A stretch of 47,150 nucleotides of DNA from Flavobacterium sp. (GTDB lineage: Bacteria; Bacteroidota; Bacteroidia; Flavobacteriales; Flavobacteriaceae). The stretch's first letter is position 1. Every line of letters starts with the position of its first letter. The position numbers were made by a program, and so were the translations under genes. Positions 1 through 7,773 of this stretch are shown piece by piece. The notes under the pieces were generated by a model. The model was not told the origin of the DNA. It was given only the letters and a program-made list of their open reading frames with translations, and did not search any database. Where the stretch lies: assembly GCA_014379405.1 (NCBI GenBank), contig JACMLU010000019.1:1-47150 (forward strand), in the 5' to 3' direction.

Positions 1-152
1 CAATCGAAAAAGTTAAAAATGCAGGTTATGGAGATGGCCAAATTTCAGAAATAATAGGAGTTATCGCTCTAAATGTCTTTACTAACTATTTTAATAACGT
101 TGCGCAAACAGAGATTGATTTTCCGGTTTTGGCTCCGATAGTACAAAAGTAA
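1..152 (+). CDS. CMD/AhpD-like peroxidase-related protein, 3' end only
   Basis: The window opens inside this gene; 49 codons and the TAA at 150-152 are present. The visible tail (…FTNYFNNVAQTEIDFP…) closely matches the C-terminus of the complete CMD-family protein at 19707-20252 (…FTNYFNNVADTEIDFP…). That makes it an alkylhydroperoxidase-D/carboxymuconolactone-decarboxylase-like protein. The catalytic CxxC would lie upstream, outside the window. A strong terminator follows 17 bases after the stop, so it is the last gene of its transcript. The family call rests on the paralogue and is firm; the substrate is unknown. Confidence 0.85.
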   Translation, partial: IEKVKNAGYGDGQISEIIGVIALNVFTNYFNNVAQTEIDFPVLAPIVQK

Positions 153-168
153 TTTAGAATTTTTCCAT

Positions 169-208
169 AAACCATTCAGTCTTTTTAAACTAGATTGGAT
201 GGTTTTTT
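169..208 (+). terminator. Rho-independent terminator after the CMD gene
   Basis: The arms 169-182 and 192-205 pair over 14 positions with only two G-U wobbles around a 9-base loop, and a run of six T (203-208) follows. The rest of 209-622 is AT-rich, and I see no gene or clear signal in it. Confidence 0.85.
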
Positions 209-622
209 AATTCAATTACCGATTGATCCAGTAAAATTTCGTGAGATTCAGAATATTGGTTAGATGTTTATCTTTCTTTTATTTTTTATCAAAAAAATAC
301 AATAGTTAAGTGATTGTTCATTAATAAATTGAAGCTTTTTATAAAATATTTTTAAATATTTAAATAGCTTTTACCTTTAAATTTTATTATAACAATATTT
401 TAATCAAATCGTTTTTTTAAAGTTCTTAAATTATGAAACATCTACCGTTTCTAAGTTATTATTGAATAAAAAAGGGGATATGAAACTTACATTATTATTA
501 AAAATTTTTAGTACAAAAAACTCATAAAGTAGTATACAGTTTCGATAAATAGTTAACTTAAATTTGAATCATAGTTGAGTTGAGTGTTGCTTTTTCATAT
601 GAGGGCCAAATAAAAGTTTTGT

Positions 623-1822
623 TTATATGGCCTCGTTATTTTTTTCGGACTTAAATAGCCACAATGCTAATGCTGATAGAACTAACTGAAATGTTGAAAA
701 TAGAATCAGAGCATCTACTAGGCTTACTTGTAGAGCTAAACCAAATAAGTAGCTGCCCAGTCCAAATCCCAAAAAAAGCATAAACACATTTAAGCTCATA
801 GCCTGACCCGGCCTTTCTTTACCTACTTGTGTTATTATTCCAGCGAGTAACGGTTGTGTTAAATCATATCCCAGTGATAGAGTGGTTACTGAAATTGCCG
901 CAATATATAAAGGAATATCAAAAGCAAGGATAAACACTGAAATGGCACTTATGGCTAATCCTAAAGGCAATAGTTTTCTCCGGCCTTTTCTGTCTGCCAG
1001 TTTACCAATGTATGGACCCAGAAGAAATCCTGGTACACCATAACCTAAAATTGCTAATCCTATTTCAAGACTATCTAAACTGTATACTTTTTGAAAATAA
1101 AGGCCTAGCCAAGTAAAAATGCCTGAGTGGAAAATGCCATTCAGCAAAACAAAAATATACGCTCTTTTACCTCGTTGTCCCACAAATAATTGCCTATATC
1201 CGTAAAAGACTTTATCAAAGGTCAGCAGATTTTTTATGGGCTCAGGCATCATTACTTTTTGATAGCCAAAATATAATACTACCCATATAATTGCTCCAAT
1301 AATAGATACTCCTAGAAATAACATTTTCCAGCCCACAAAAGGTTCCATTATCACACCTAAAGATGAACCCGTTGCACCACCACCTGCCATCGCACCAAAC
1401 AACCAGCCGAGTGGTCGGCCTCGTAGTTCATATTTATAATTTTGTCCAATCCATGCCAGTGAAGTGGGTATTATACCACCTGCTCCAACAGCGGTGATAA
1501 ATCTCCAAAAAATTAATTGCTGAACTGATTGAGAAAGGGCAGTGCACGCCGTAAAGATGCAAAAGCATAATAAAGATAGTAAAGTAACGGTTTTCATTCC
1601 AATTTTATCAGCAAGTAATCCATAAAAAAGTGTTGATATGCCATAAGGTATTAAATAGGCTGGAATGATTAATCCAACTGTTTCAGAGGAAGTATTAAAA
1701 AATAATGACAAAGTTGGAATTAGTGGTGCAACCATATATAATTGGAAAAAAATTATAAAAGTTGCCGCTGATAATATAAGGAGTAAATATTCTCGATTTA
1801 AATTGTTTTGGCTTTCTATCAT
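623..1822 (-). CDS. MFS transporter (DHA1-like drug/metabolite efflux)
   Basis: This 399-residue inner-membrane protein has about 12 hydrophobic segments. MFS motif A (G-LLADKIGMK) lies at about residues 68-77 between helices 2 and 3, and the related GKLADRKGRRK sits at the equivalent place in the second half. Length and motifs fit proton-driven DHA1 exporters. The gene stands alone. A composite promoter (1963-2029) lies about 135 bases upstream, the same element found before the detoxification operons, so an efflux role in that response is likely. The substrate cannot be told from sequence. Confidence 0.85.
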   Translation of the reverse strand: MIESQNNLNREYLLLILSAATFIIFFQLYMVAPLIPTLSLFFNTSSETVGLIIPAYLIPYGISTLFYGLLADKIGMKTVTLLSLLCFCIFTACTALSQSVQQLIFWRFITAVGAGGIIPTSLAWIGQNYKYELRGRPLGWLFGAMAGGGATGSSLGVIMEPFVGWKMLFLGVSIIGAIIWVVLYFGYQKVMMPEPIKNLLTFDKVFYGYRQLFVGQRGKRAYIFVLLNGIFHSGIFTWLGLYFQKVYSLDSLEIGLAILGYGVPGFLLGPYIGKLADRKGRRKLLPLGLAISAISVFILAFDIPLYIAAISVTTLSLGYDLTQPLLAGIITQVGKERPGQAMSLNVFMLFLGFGLGSYLFGLALQVSLVDALILFSTFQLVLSALALWLFKSEKNNEAI

Positions 1823-1962
1823 TTTTTACGATTTGTTGTGAATTATTATCAATACTTTTTTGGTTTATAAAATGGTAACACTAATTGAGTGTATCTAAGC
1901 ATTAAAAAGTATTTTTTAAGTTTGCCTTCTATTACTCGTATTAACATAATTTTGATTTTTTT

Positions 1963-2029
1963 ATAAAGTTACTTGTAGTTTTAAATTAGGTTGTAGTCAT
2001 TATTTCCCGAAATAGTAACTATTCTTCCC
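1963..2029 (-). promoter_or_regulatory. Composite AraC-type promoter, copy A (upstream of MFS gene)
   Basis: Read on the minus strand: distal half-site GGGAAGAATAGTTACT (from 2029), proximal half-site GGGAAATAATGACTAC (from 2008), spaced 21 bp. The -7-like box TAACTTTA (1964-1971) begins 37 bases after the proximal GGGAA start. Spacing and order match the five other copies. The MFS start codon is about 135 bases downstream. Confidence 0.7.
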
Positions 2030-2060
2030 TCTTTTTATAAGTTGTCTAACTTTTGCCTTT

Positions 2061-2425
2061 ATGCCAAATTCAAAATTTAAATTTTCAGCAAAAAATGACC
2101 TAATTTATACAAGAACTAAAAAAGTGTCTTCAAAATTTTTAACTTCAAGACAGTATGAAAATACAGAAATTACCCATATTATAGCAATGAAAAATGGAAA
2201 TAATCGCTTTAGATAATTGCAAAGGGGAGTATCAAATATTACGACACGATTTTATCTAAAGATTTAAAAGATTTGTAGATAAACAAACTTATCGTAAGAA
2301 GAATTTATGGAACATCTCCAGCTATGATTGAATATACTGCTTCTCCCTATTGCAAAAGTTTGAAACCTCTTATTGATGAAATGATAAAATGGGGAGAAAT
2401 CATAGAAAAAATTGCTGAGGAGTAA
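2061..2425 (+). pseudogene. Degenerate HxlR-family regulator
   Basis: Shifting frames recover an HxlR winged-helix protein. Around 2194-2250 the reading …NNRFR*LQRGVSNIT appears. After a one-base frameshift near 2250 comes LSKDLKDL*INKLIVRR, and then an intact HxlR C-terminus (…SPAMIEYT…LIDEMIKWGE…) to the TAA at 2423-2425. Stops at about 2214 and 2275 and at least two frameshifts mean it cannot be expressed. The ATG at 2061 may be the old start. The family is recognised by the same pattern in the intact HxlR genes at 3951 and 30377. The rest of 1823-2691 holds promoter copy A and no other gene that I can see. Confidence 0.8.
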
Positions 2426-2691
2426 TTAAAGAAAGGAGTAAAAAAACATTTCTGGTGTTTTGATACTCCTGTTCTATTGTAGTCCCTAATGTATCTTTCC
2501 TTTTGCCTAGTAGGATGATTAAAGCAACATATATTTCAATTTTGCATACTTAGGTACTGATTTTATGTGTCAATTAAATAATGTAATCAAAAAAAATATT
2601 TATTGAGTTTTAATTTTATACTAATTGCTACTTTATTTATTATATCCTCTAGCCTCAATTTTGAGTTGTTATCTAAATTTCAAACCCTAAC

Positions 2692-3018
2692 TTAATCAAG
2701 ACTGATTTGCAATGATTCAATTTTTTCCTTGTTCAATTCAAAATGAAATTTCAGCACAATTGGACTCCCCGGAAAAGTTCCTGATACTTTTGCGGTTAAA
2801 GTAGTCTTTTTGTCAGTTTTTATGACGCTAATAGGCTCCAACGTTGGTTTGTATTTTTCGTTAGAAGCTTGTTTCCATTCTATTATTTCTTGATGTCCTT
2901 TATGCGTTTTTCCTTCATCATAAACGATAGCATTTTCAGTGAAGTTATCACTGTAGGATCCCTTGTCAAAATTATTTTCGGCTGTAAGCCAGTCGGCTAT
3001 AATACGTGGTAAATTCAT
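2692..3018 (-). CDS. NTF2/SnoaL-like small protein
   Basis: This 108-residue protein reads as a SnoaL/NTF2-like cone fold: N-terminal helices with ADWLTAENNFDKG, then NFTENAIVYDEGKTHKGHQEI, then beta strands ending in HFELNKEKIESL. These proteins bind or isomerise small hydrophobic molecules, and some only dimerise. It lies 11 bases downstream of the SDR at 3030-3830 and is surely co-transcribed with it. No catalytic pair can be assigned with confidence. Confidence 0.75.
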   Translation of the reverse strand: MNLPRIIADWLTAENNFDKGSYSDNFTENAIVYDEGKTHKGHQEIIEWKQASNEKYKPTLEPISVIKTDKKTTLTAKVSGTFPGSPIVLKFHFELNKEKIESLQISLD

Positions 3019-3029
3019 AGTTTTATTTT

Positions 3030-3830
3030 TTATACGGTAGGTATAGTTCCTCCGTCGATTATGTATTCTGTTCCAGTTAAATAACTTGCTCTTGGAGAAA
3101 CTAGGAAACCTACAAGTTCGGCTACTTCCTCCGGTTTTGCAGGTCTCCCAATTGGGATTCCTCCCAATGCTTGCATTACGCTATTTGTGGCCTCTTCAAT
3201 GGTACTATTTGAACTTTCGGCTATACGTTCCATCATTCTGTCAGATGCGGCTGTCATTATCCATCCAGGAGATACTGTTAGAACGCGCACTCCTTTTGGG
3301 GAAACTTCATTTGATAAACCTTTACTATAATTAATTAAACCAGCCTTTGCTGCTGCATAGGGTAGTGTTGAATCATACAAAGGTAGTTTGCCTTGAATAG
3401 AAGCAATGTGGATTATAACCCCTGATTTTCTCTCTAGCATGTCTGGCAAAAGACCTCTGTCAAGCCTAACCGGAGCTAATAAATTTGTTTGAATGGTTTT
3501 CTCCCATTCTTCATCTGTCAACACAGAAAAGCCACCACCTGGTGTTTCTGAGCTTCCAAGATTGTTTATAAGGATATCGACGCTACCAAAATTGTTTTTA
3601 ATTTGTTGAATTAGGTTTTCTGTTCCTTCCGGTTTGCTTAGATCTGCAGCTATGAAATGCAGATTTTCGTTTTTCTCATCGGGTTCGTTTCTTGCCGATA
3701 CAATTACCTTTGCACCTGCACCTGCAAGACGAAGAGCAATTGCTCTACCTGTTCCTTTTGTACCACCGGTAACTAATGCCACCTTACCTTGAAGTTCATC
3801 GTTAAATTTAAATTGTTGTGTCATAATCAT
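3030..3830 (-). CDS. SDR-family oxidoreductase
   Basis: A classical short-chain dehydrogenase of 266 residues. The nucleotide-binding motif TGGTKGTG is at 21-28, NNLG at 89-92, Ser144 precedes the catalytic pair, and YAAAK places Tyr158 and Lys162. The C-terminus ends with the usual …YLTGTEYIIDGG. It is expected to reduce or oxidise a carbonyl/alcohol with NAD(P)H in the cytosol. The start is ATG at 3830, or an equally possible ATG two codons on. It is the first gene of a pair with the NTF2-like gene and is divergent from the HxlR gene at 3951, the usual arrangement for an HxlR-controlled oxidoreductase. Confidence 0.9.
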   Translation of the reverse strand: MIMTQQFKFNDELQGKVALVTGGTKGTGRAIALRLAGAGAKVIVSARNEPDEKNENLHFIAADLSKPEGTENLIQQIKNNFGSVDILINNLGSSETPGGGFSVLTDEEWEKTIQTNLLAPVRLDRGLLPDMLERKSGVIIHIASIQGKLPLYDSTLPYAAAKAGLINYSKGLSNEVSPKGVRVLTVSPGWIMTAASDRMMERIAESSNSTIEEATNSVMQALGGIPIGRPAKPEEVAELVGFLVSPRASYLTGTEYIIDGGTIPTV

Positions 3831-3842
3831 TTATTTTTAATG

Positions 3843-3945
3843 CAAAATTAGTTTATATGCTCACTTTGCGCAAGTACTGAAAAACGAATTGCATAGGGCT
3901 AAATTATTCACCTATTGCACAATACAGCACATTGGATTACCTTTG
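3843..3945. promoter_or_regulatory. Divergent SDR / HxlR promoter region
   Basis: On the minus strand TAATTTTG (3843-3850) fits the Bacteroidota -7 consensus TAnnTTTG, 12 bases before the SDR ATG. On the plus strand TACCTTTG (3938-3945) lies only five bases before the HxlR ATG, so that transcript may be nearly leaderless. Between them are the palindrome TTGCGCAA (3866-3873) and AATACAGCA (3921-3929), a string that recurs at 21174 and, inverted, near 44617. These are candidate operator sequences for the adjacent HxlR protein. Confidence 0.5.
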
Positions 3946-3950
3946 TTATT

Positions 3951-4316
3951 ATGTATGAAAGAAAGATACCCTTGAGTTTGAATTGTGGCCTTGACCTTAT
4001 TGGTGAGGTAGTTTACGGCAAATGGAAAATGCGGTTGTTATGGTTTATTAATGAAGGTAATAAACGTCCTAGTGAACTGCAGCGCAAAATACCTAATGCG
4101 TCAAGAAGGGTTCTTACTATTCAATTAAAAGAATTAGAAGAACATGTGTTAATCTCAAAAATTATATTCCCACAAGTTCCACCAAAAGTGGAGTATAGTT
4201 TGACTGAGTTTGGGCAATCATTGATTCCTATTATTGGTGTTTTAGGTCAATGGGGAGATGAAAATGAGAATCGTTTACGAGAAGTTATTTTGAGGCGACA
4301 TAACAGCGAATCATAG
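3951..4316 (+). CDS. HxlR-family transcriptional regulator
   Basis: This is a 121-residue winged-helix protein when started at the ATG at 3951. The longer reading from 3915 adds residues unlike the family. The HxlR pattern is clear: GKWKMRLLWFINEG, RPSELQRKIPNASRRVLTIQLKELE, then KVEYSLTEFGQSLIPII and GQWGDE. A lone Cys12 near the N-terminus is in the region used by thiol-sensing HxlR proteins such as YodB and HypR, which respond to quinones or disulphide stress. It is divergent from the SDR operon, which it probably represses. Its 3' end overlaps the broken HD gene on the other strand. Confidence 0.88.
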   Translation: MYERKIPLSLNCGLDLIGEVVYGKWKMRLLWFINEGNKRPSELQRKIPNASRRVLTIQLKELEEHVLISKIIFPQVPPKVEYSLTEFGQSLIPIIGVLGQWGDENENRLREVILRRHNSES

Positions 4317-4645
4317 TATTTGTCAATTCAACTTTCACTTTTTTGTAATTCGTTATTAAGTTTTGGAGTCTTTGTGGTTCGTGTTTTTTAAAATAATGTT
4401 CTGTTAAAAATAAGGTATTCATTTGAAGAAAATGAAAGAGAGCTTTTTTTCTCTTGGAATTATACATTATGAAAGGATAGAGGGAATATTCTTCTCTGAT
4501 TTGTTCCCTATACTTTTGATAATCATCTTGACTTTTGCCTAAAATAGCCAAGTCGGCAGCTGTTAAGTACTTTGTATTACCGTCTTCTTAGAGCTTGTGT
4601 AGTTTGTTAGCTAAAATAATATTGGCACATTTTGCTATTTTATTT
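4285..4645 (-). pseudogene. HD-domain phosphohydrolase, C-terminal remnant
   Basis: The reading …TAADLAILGKSQDDYQKYREQIREEY…, followed by a KRKKALFHFL-like stretch, matches the C-terminal third of predicted metal-dependent HD-superfamily hydrolases of about 200 residues. Upstream, ILANKLHKL*EDGNTKYLTAADLAILG continues the family pattern across an in-frame TAA near 4590. Beyond about 4645 the match ends and the pirin gene begins at once, so the N-terminal HD motif is absent. The terminal stop at 4285 lies inside the 3' end of the convergent HxlR gene. Confidence 0.7.
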
Positions 4646-4654
4646 GTAGGGTAG

Positions 4655-5368
4655 CTATTTTTGATTGATCACTGTTTCAATGATCAAATATTCTGTTTCT
4701 TCCAAGCAAGTAAAACTAACGGTACCAGTTTCCCAAATTCCTATGGCTTCGCGTTTTTCCAACTTGTTTTCGTTTATTTTTAATAGGCCTGAAATGACAA
4801 ATACCAACAAGCATTTATTGTTACTGTTGAAAACGTATTCCCTATGATCGCCTGCGTCAAAGTAACCTATGCTCAACTTGGCATTCTGGTTGATCCAGCA
4901 ATGATCCGGACCTTCTTCGCCACTTACAATTACCATTAATTTGTTTTTTCTATTTTCCTTTGGAAAATGCCTTTGCTGGTAACGCGGCATAATGTTCTGC
5001 AATTTCGGTTCAATCCATATCTGCAGGAAATTAACTTCGTTTTCTCCTACATTGTATTCTTCATGCCTGAGCCCCGTTCCCGCACTCATAATCTGGACAG
5101 TACCTTCTTCTAAAACAGAAGTATATCCCATAGAGTCCTTATGATTCATTGTGCCTTTTAATAAAATGGAGATGATTTCCATATTAACATGTGGATGTAT
5201 GCCAAAACCTTTTCCCGGCTGCACGTAATCGTCGTTGAAAGCTACGATGCTACCAAAAGCGCTCCGAACCGGATTGCAGTACTCGCTAAAACTAAAAATG
5301 AAATGGCTTTTGAGCCAACTGTTTGTTTTTAAGCCTCTTTGTGTCGCACTGAAATGTTCTGTTTTCAT
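4655..5368 (-). CDS. Pirin-family protein
   Basis: A bicupin of 237 residues from the ATG at 5368. An upstream in-frame extension to 5464 runs into the broken cupin gene and is not conserved. The N-terminal cupin carries the pirin metal ligands His58 and His60 (GIHPH), His102 and Glu104 (RHEEY). Other family signatures are IMSAGTGLRHEEYN and FLQIWI. Pirins are iron proteins; some oxidise quercetin-like flavonols and others act in redox sensing. It is the last intact gene of the minus-strand operon, and a second pirin lies at 43148. Confidence 0.9.
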   Translation of the reverse strand: MKTEHFSATQRGLKTNSWLKSHFIFSFSEYCNPVRSAFGSIVAFNDDYVQPGKGFGIHPHVNMEIISILLKGTMNHKDSMGYTSVLEEGTVQIMSAGTGLRHEEYNVGENEVNFLQIWIEPKLQNIMPRYQQRHFPKENRKNKLMVIVSGEEGPDHCWINQNAKLSIGYFDAGDHREYVFNSNNKCLLVFVISGLLKINENKLEKREAIGIWETGTVSFTCLEETEYLIIETVINQK

Positions 5369-5451
5369 ATTGATTGTTTTAAATGAAACGTACGGATTAA
5401 TTTTTTTAAGTAGTTTAATGCCAACCTCAATTTGTTTAACAAGATATAAAT

Positions 5452-5801
5452 TATATGGTAACAAAAATCAATTTTCTAACCTTGTGTTCGATATTCAAAG
5501 TTTTATGTAATTTATCTTTTGTGTCTTCTACCAATATTACATCGCTAGCATAAAAAGTCTTTTTAACCCCCAGTGATGTTTCGATTTCGATACAGCCATT
5601 CTGGAGATTAATGTATTGCCTTTGTAGTGCCTTAGGAAAGTCGTAGTTGTATGATTAGCCAACCTCCCGCAAAATAAATCTCGGTTACAATCTCTATTTC
5701 AGATATTGCACCGATTTCACCAGCTGTTTCTAACAAAATAGTTCTTTCAACTAAATGGCTTTCTCCTTTTTTATCACTGTATTTACTGGGGTTTTAGACA
5801 T
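5452..5801 (-). pseudogene. Frameshifted cupin protein
   Basis: The ATG at 5801 lies five bases after the esterase stop. Two frames give DKKGESHLVERTILLETAGE… and then YDFPKALQRQYINLQNG…EIETSLGVKKTF…VILVED…KLIFVTI to the TAA at 5452-5454. Together they match the intact cupin at 46487-46840 along most of its length (for example QYIILLDGGVEIETSLGERRTF). One shift occurs in the first 15 codons and another near 5650, so no full protein can be made. Its intact homologue sits beside an esterase remnant, the mirror image of the situation here. Confidence 0.8.
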
Positions 5802-5805
5802 ATTC

Positions 5806-6420
5806 CTATTTATTAAAAATAAGTTCGTTTGCCATTCTAATTTCATCAGCGTTGATGGTATGGCCAATGTTTGGATACACTTTTGTGACTACAACGGCAC
5901 CCATTTCCTTTAAAACAACTGCACTTGATTCTACTCTTTCTACCGGAACGTGCACGTCTGGATTTGCAGTGGCAAGCAGCACTTTCGTCCCTTCGAAATT
6001 TCCCTTGTATCTTTCGGGATAAATCTTGTCCCCTATGAGGCCACCCGTAAAAGCAACTACACCTCCGTAGCTTACGGCGTTACGCGTCACATATTCCAAA
6101 GTCAAACATGCACCTTGAGAAAATCCAAAAAAATAGACGCTATCCTTTGCAATACCGGATCCCAAGATTTCCTGCACTGTGGCGTCCACTAACTCGAGCG
6201 CGGAGGTGAGCCAGGGTTCATTGAGATCAGGCTGAGCCAAAAATGATAATGGATACCAGCTGTGATTTGTTGCCTGCGGGGCATAAAGCGAATAATCATT
6301 GACATTGAAACTTGACGCTATGGTAAGGATTTCTTTAGCCGTACTGCCTCGCCCGTGGAGTAGTATGAGTGCCTTGGTGGCGTTTTTTCTTTCCGATTTT
6401 ATGATGTGAAGTTTGTGCAT
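5806..6420 (-). CDS. Phospholipase/carboxylesterase-family hydrolase (MhqD-like)
   Basis: An alpha/beta hydrolase of 204 residues, cytosolic. Oxyanion-region HGRG is at 22-25, nucleophile elbow GFSQG has Ser101, acid Asp155 lies in NPDVHVP, and His187 in NIGHTI. Size and motifs match the carboxylesterase-2 group, which includes B. subtilis MhqD, induced by hydroquinones along with an MhqO-type dioxygenase. A homologue of MhqO is encoded upstream at 8775-9710. An IS982 remnant ends 10 bases before the start codon and separates the gene from the rest of its operon. The natural substrate is unknown. Confidence 0.88.
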   Translation of the reverse strand: MHKLHIIKSERKNATKALILLHGRGSTAKEILTIASSFNVNDYSLYAPQATNHSWYPLSFLAQPDLNEPWLTSALELVDATVQEILGSGIAKDSVYFFGFSQGACLTLEYVTRNAVSYGGVVAFTGGLIGDKIYPERYKGNFEGTKVLLATANPDVHVPVERVESSAVVLKEMGAVVVTKVYPNIGHTINADEIRMANELIFNK

Positions 6421-6430
6421 ATCATTTATT

Positions 6431-7095
6431 ATTTAACCCATTGTGCGGTTTAATTTGCCAAAGCATGTTTTAAGTGATTTATTGGTTTTCCATGTGTAAA
6501 GTTGATGAATTGCAGAGCAGCGACACTGCTCATTTTGGTACACATTCTTGCAAATAGTCCGTCTACAGTTTTAGCGTAATTACGTTTTAAATATAGTTGA
6601 TCGCGCATCTGTGACAATAGTGTTTCGATTCTTTTTCTGACGTATCTGTAATCTAGTATAAATTGATTTTCCTCCGGTGAAATCGTCTTGGCCATAAATT
6701 CAGAAATCCAAGCCATATAATCCTGTAGCCGTTTCCTTCTGCGATTATAATTTGAAAGGTAGGGCAGCCTGGAAAAATCCGTAAGAAATTCGTTTCGAAG
6801 CTTTGAAAATAGCGGGTTTTCGGAATCAATGCCCAACGATTCTGTTGTGAAAGCTAAAGTAACTATTTCAATATCAGTCATTTTTCGCTTATTCCTGTAA
6901 TTGAAAAAATTGTCATCTTCCAGCAAAACATCACTAAGGGCACATTTGGCTATACCAAAAGTTTTGTCGAAATTCGTTTTTAGGTTGTGCATATAAATCA
7001 ATGTAGATACTTATTTATAATACTGAATTTCAGTATTAGGCACAACTTTTTTGTTGTTTTATTTTTCTTAATTTAAAGGGAACAATGGGTTAAAT
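6431..7095 (-). mobile_element. IS982-family element, internally deleted
   Basis: The element is bounded by 14-bp perfect inverted repeats: ATTTAACCCATTGT at 6431-6444 and its complement at 7082-7095. It encloses an IS982-type transposase that has lost its middle. The 665-bp span is short for an element family of about 1 kb, consistent with a deletion of several hundred bases. I see no clear target-site duplication. A palindrome with 10-bp arms and one central base lies at 7018-7038, before the transposase start. The element sits directly upstream of the esterase gene. Confidence 0.75.
6450..6992 (-). pseudogene. IS982-family transposase, central part deleted
   Basis: The N-terminal half (FNYRNKRKMTDIEIVTLAFT, RLPYLSNYNRRRKRL) and C-terminus (VRKRIETLLSQMRDQLYLKRNYAK…INFTHGKPINHLKHALA) are typical of IS982 transposases, which are normally about 290 residues. 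Here only 180 remain from the ATG at 6992. The catalytic core with its acidic residues, expected between ISPEENQFI and YRYVRKRIE, is missing though the frame is kept. It cannot be active. Confidence 0.85.
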
Positions 7096-7337
7096 CCTAT
7101 ATATTTCATAGTTATAATTTTAGTTTAGCTTTTTTTCCGTTCGGTATCAATGGTTATGAAAAAATCACCATTTTACGTCCCTTCTGCTGTGTTTTTTCTT
7201 CTATTCTCCTTTTCCATTTTAGAATGCTTTATTTTCATTTGGACTAAAAGAAACGATTATGACCAACAATAAGAATAGTTGCTTGATATATTTCATTTCA
7301 ATTTTTACTAATTTATACAGAGACTGAGACGTCAAAA

Positions 7338-7355
7338 TTCTTGATTAATCAAGAA
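7338..7355 (-). terminator. 18-bp palindrome at the NTF2 stop codon
   Basis: TTCTTGATTAATCAAGAA is a perfect palindrome containing the stop codon of the NTF2-like gene. Read on the minus strand it is followed by TTTTG, so it may act as a weak terminator or RNA end. The following spacer to the IS (7096-7337) shows no recognisable gene. Confidence 0.35.
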
Positions 7356-7704
7356 AAACATACAATGATTTTATTTTGTTGTTTTCAAAAACAACAATGT
7401 CCATTCCTGTTTGGACAGGTGTCTTTCCCTCAGGACCAACACCCCAAATCAATCTCCCTACATCATTATTTATAACTACCGGTTTCAACAAACTAAAGAC
7501 GAAGTCTTTTGGCATGTGTTGTAATAATCCGCTAACACTATCATTAATTGCCATAGATCCGTTTACTTGATGATCAATATGAAACAATGCACTATCACCA
7601 GCATAAAGACTTTCAATAACTTTTAGTCTAATTGAACTGTCACGTTCGCTCCATACATGTTTCAAATTTTTTTCCATGATTGAAGCCAGAGTTGTATTTG
7701 CCAT
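7345..7704 (-). CDS. NTF2/SnoaL-like small protein
   Basis: A protein of 119 residues from the ATG at 7704; a TTG four codons earlier is unlikely as start. It shows the SnoaL-like layout: LKHVWSERDSSIRLKVIESLYAGDSALFHID, a long loop, then strands ending GMDIVVFENNKIKSLYVFLD. It follows the isochorismatase-like gene by 69 bases in the same operon. A similar pairing of NTF2-like and isochorismatase genes occurs in the plus-strand operon at 21242-22424. Its role in binding or converting a product is inferred only from context. Confidence 0.8.
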   Translation of the reverse strand: MANTTLASIMEKNLKHVWSERDSSIRLKVIESLYAGDSALFHIDHQVNGSMAINDSVSGLLQHMPKDFVFSLLKPVVINNDVGRLIWGVGPEGKTPVQTGMDIVVFENNKIKSLYVFLD

Positions 7705-7773
7705 AATTATATTCAAATTATTAAATAACCGGTCTCAAATGAATTAAGACAGGTATTTTTCAGTTTATTTATT

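Noticed and set aside
5369..5464. N-terminal extension of the pirin gene
   Set aside because: The added residues are not pirin-like and overlap the end of the broken cupin gene; the ATG at 5368 starts the conserved part.
6421..7105. Target-site duplication around the IS982 remnant
   Set aside because: The flanking bases on the two sides do not match convincingly.
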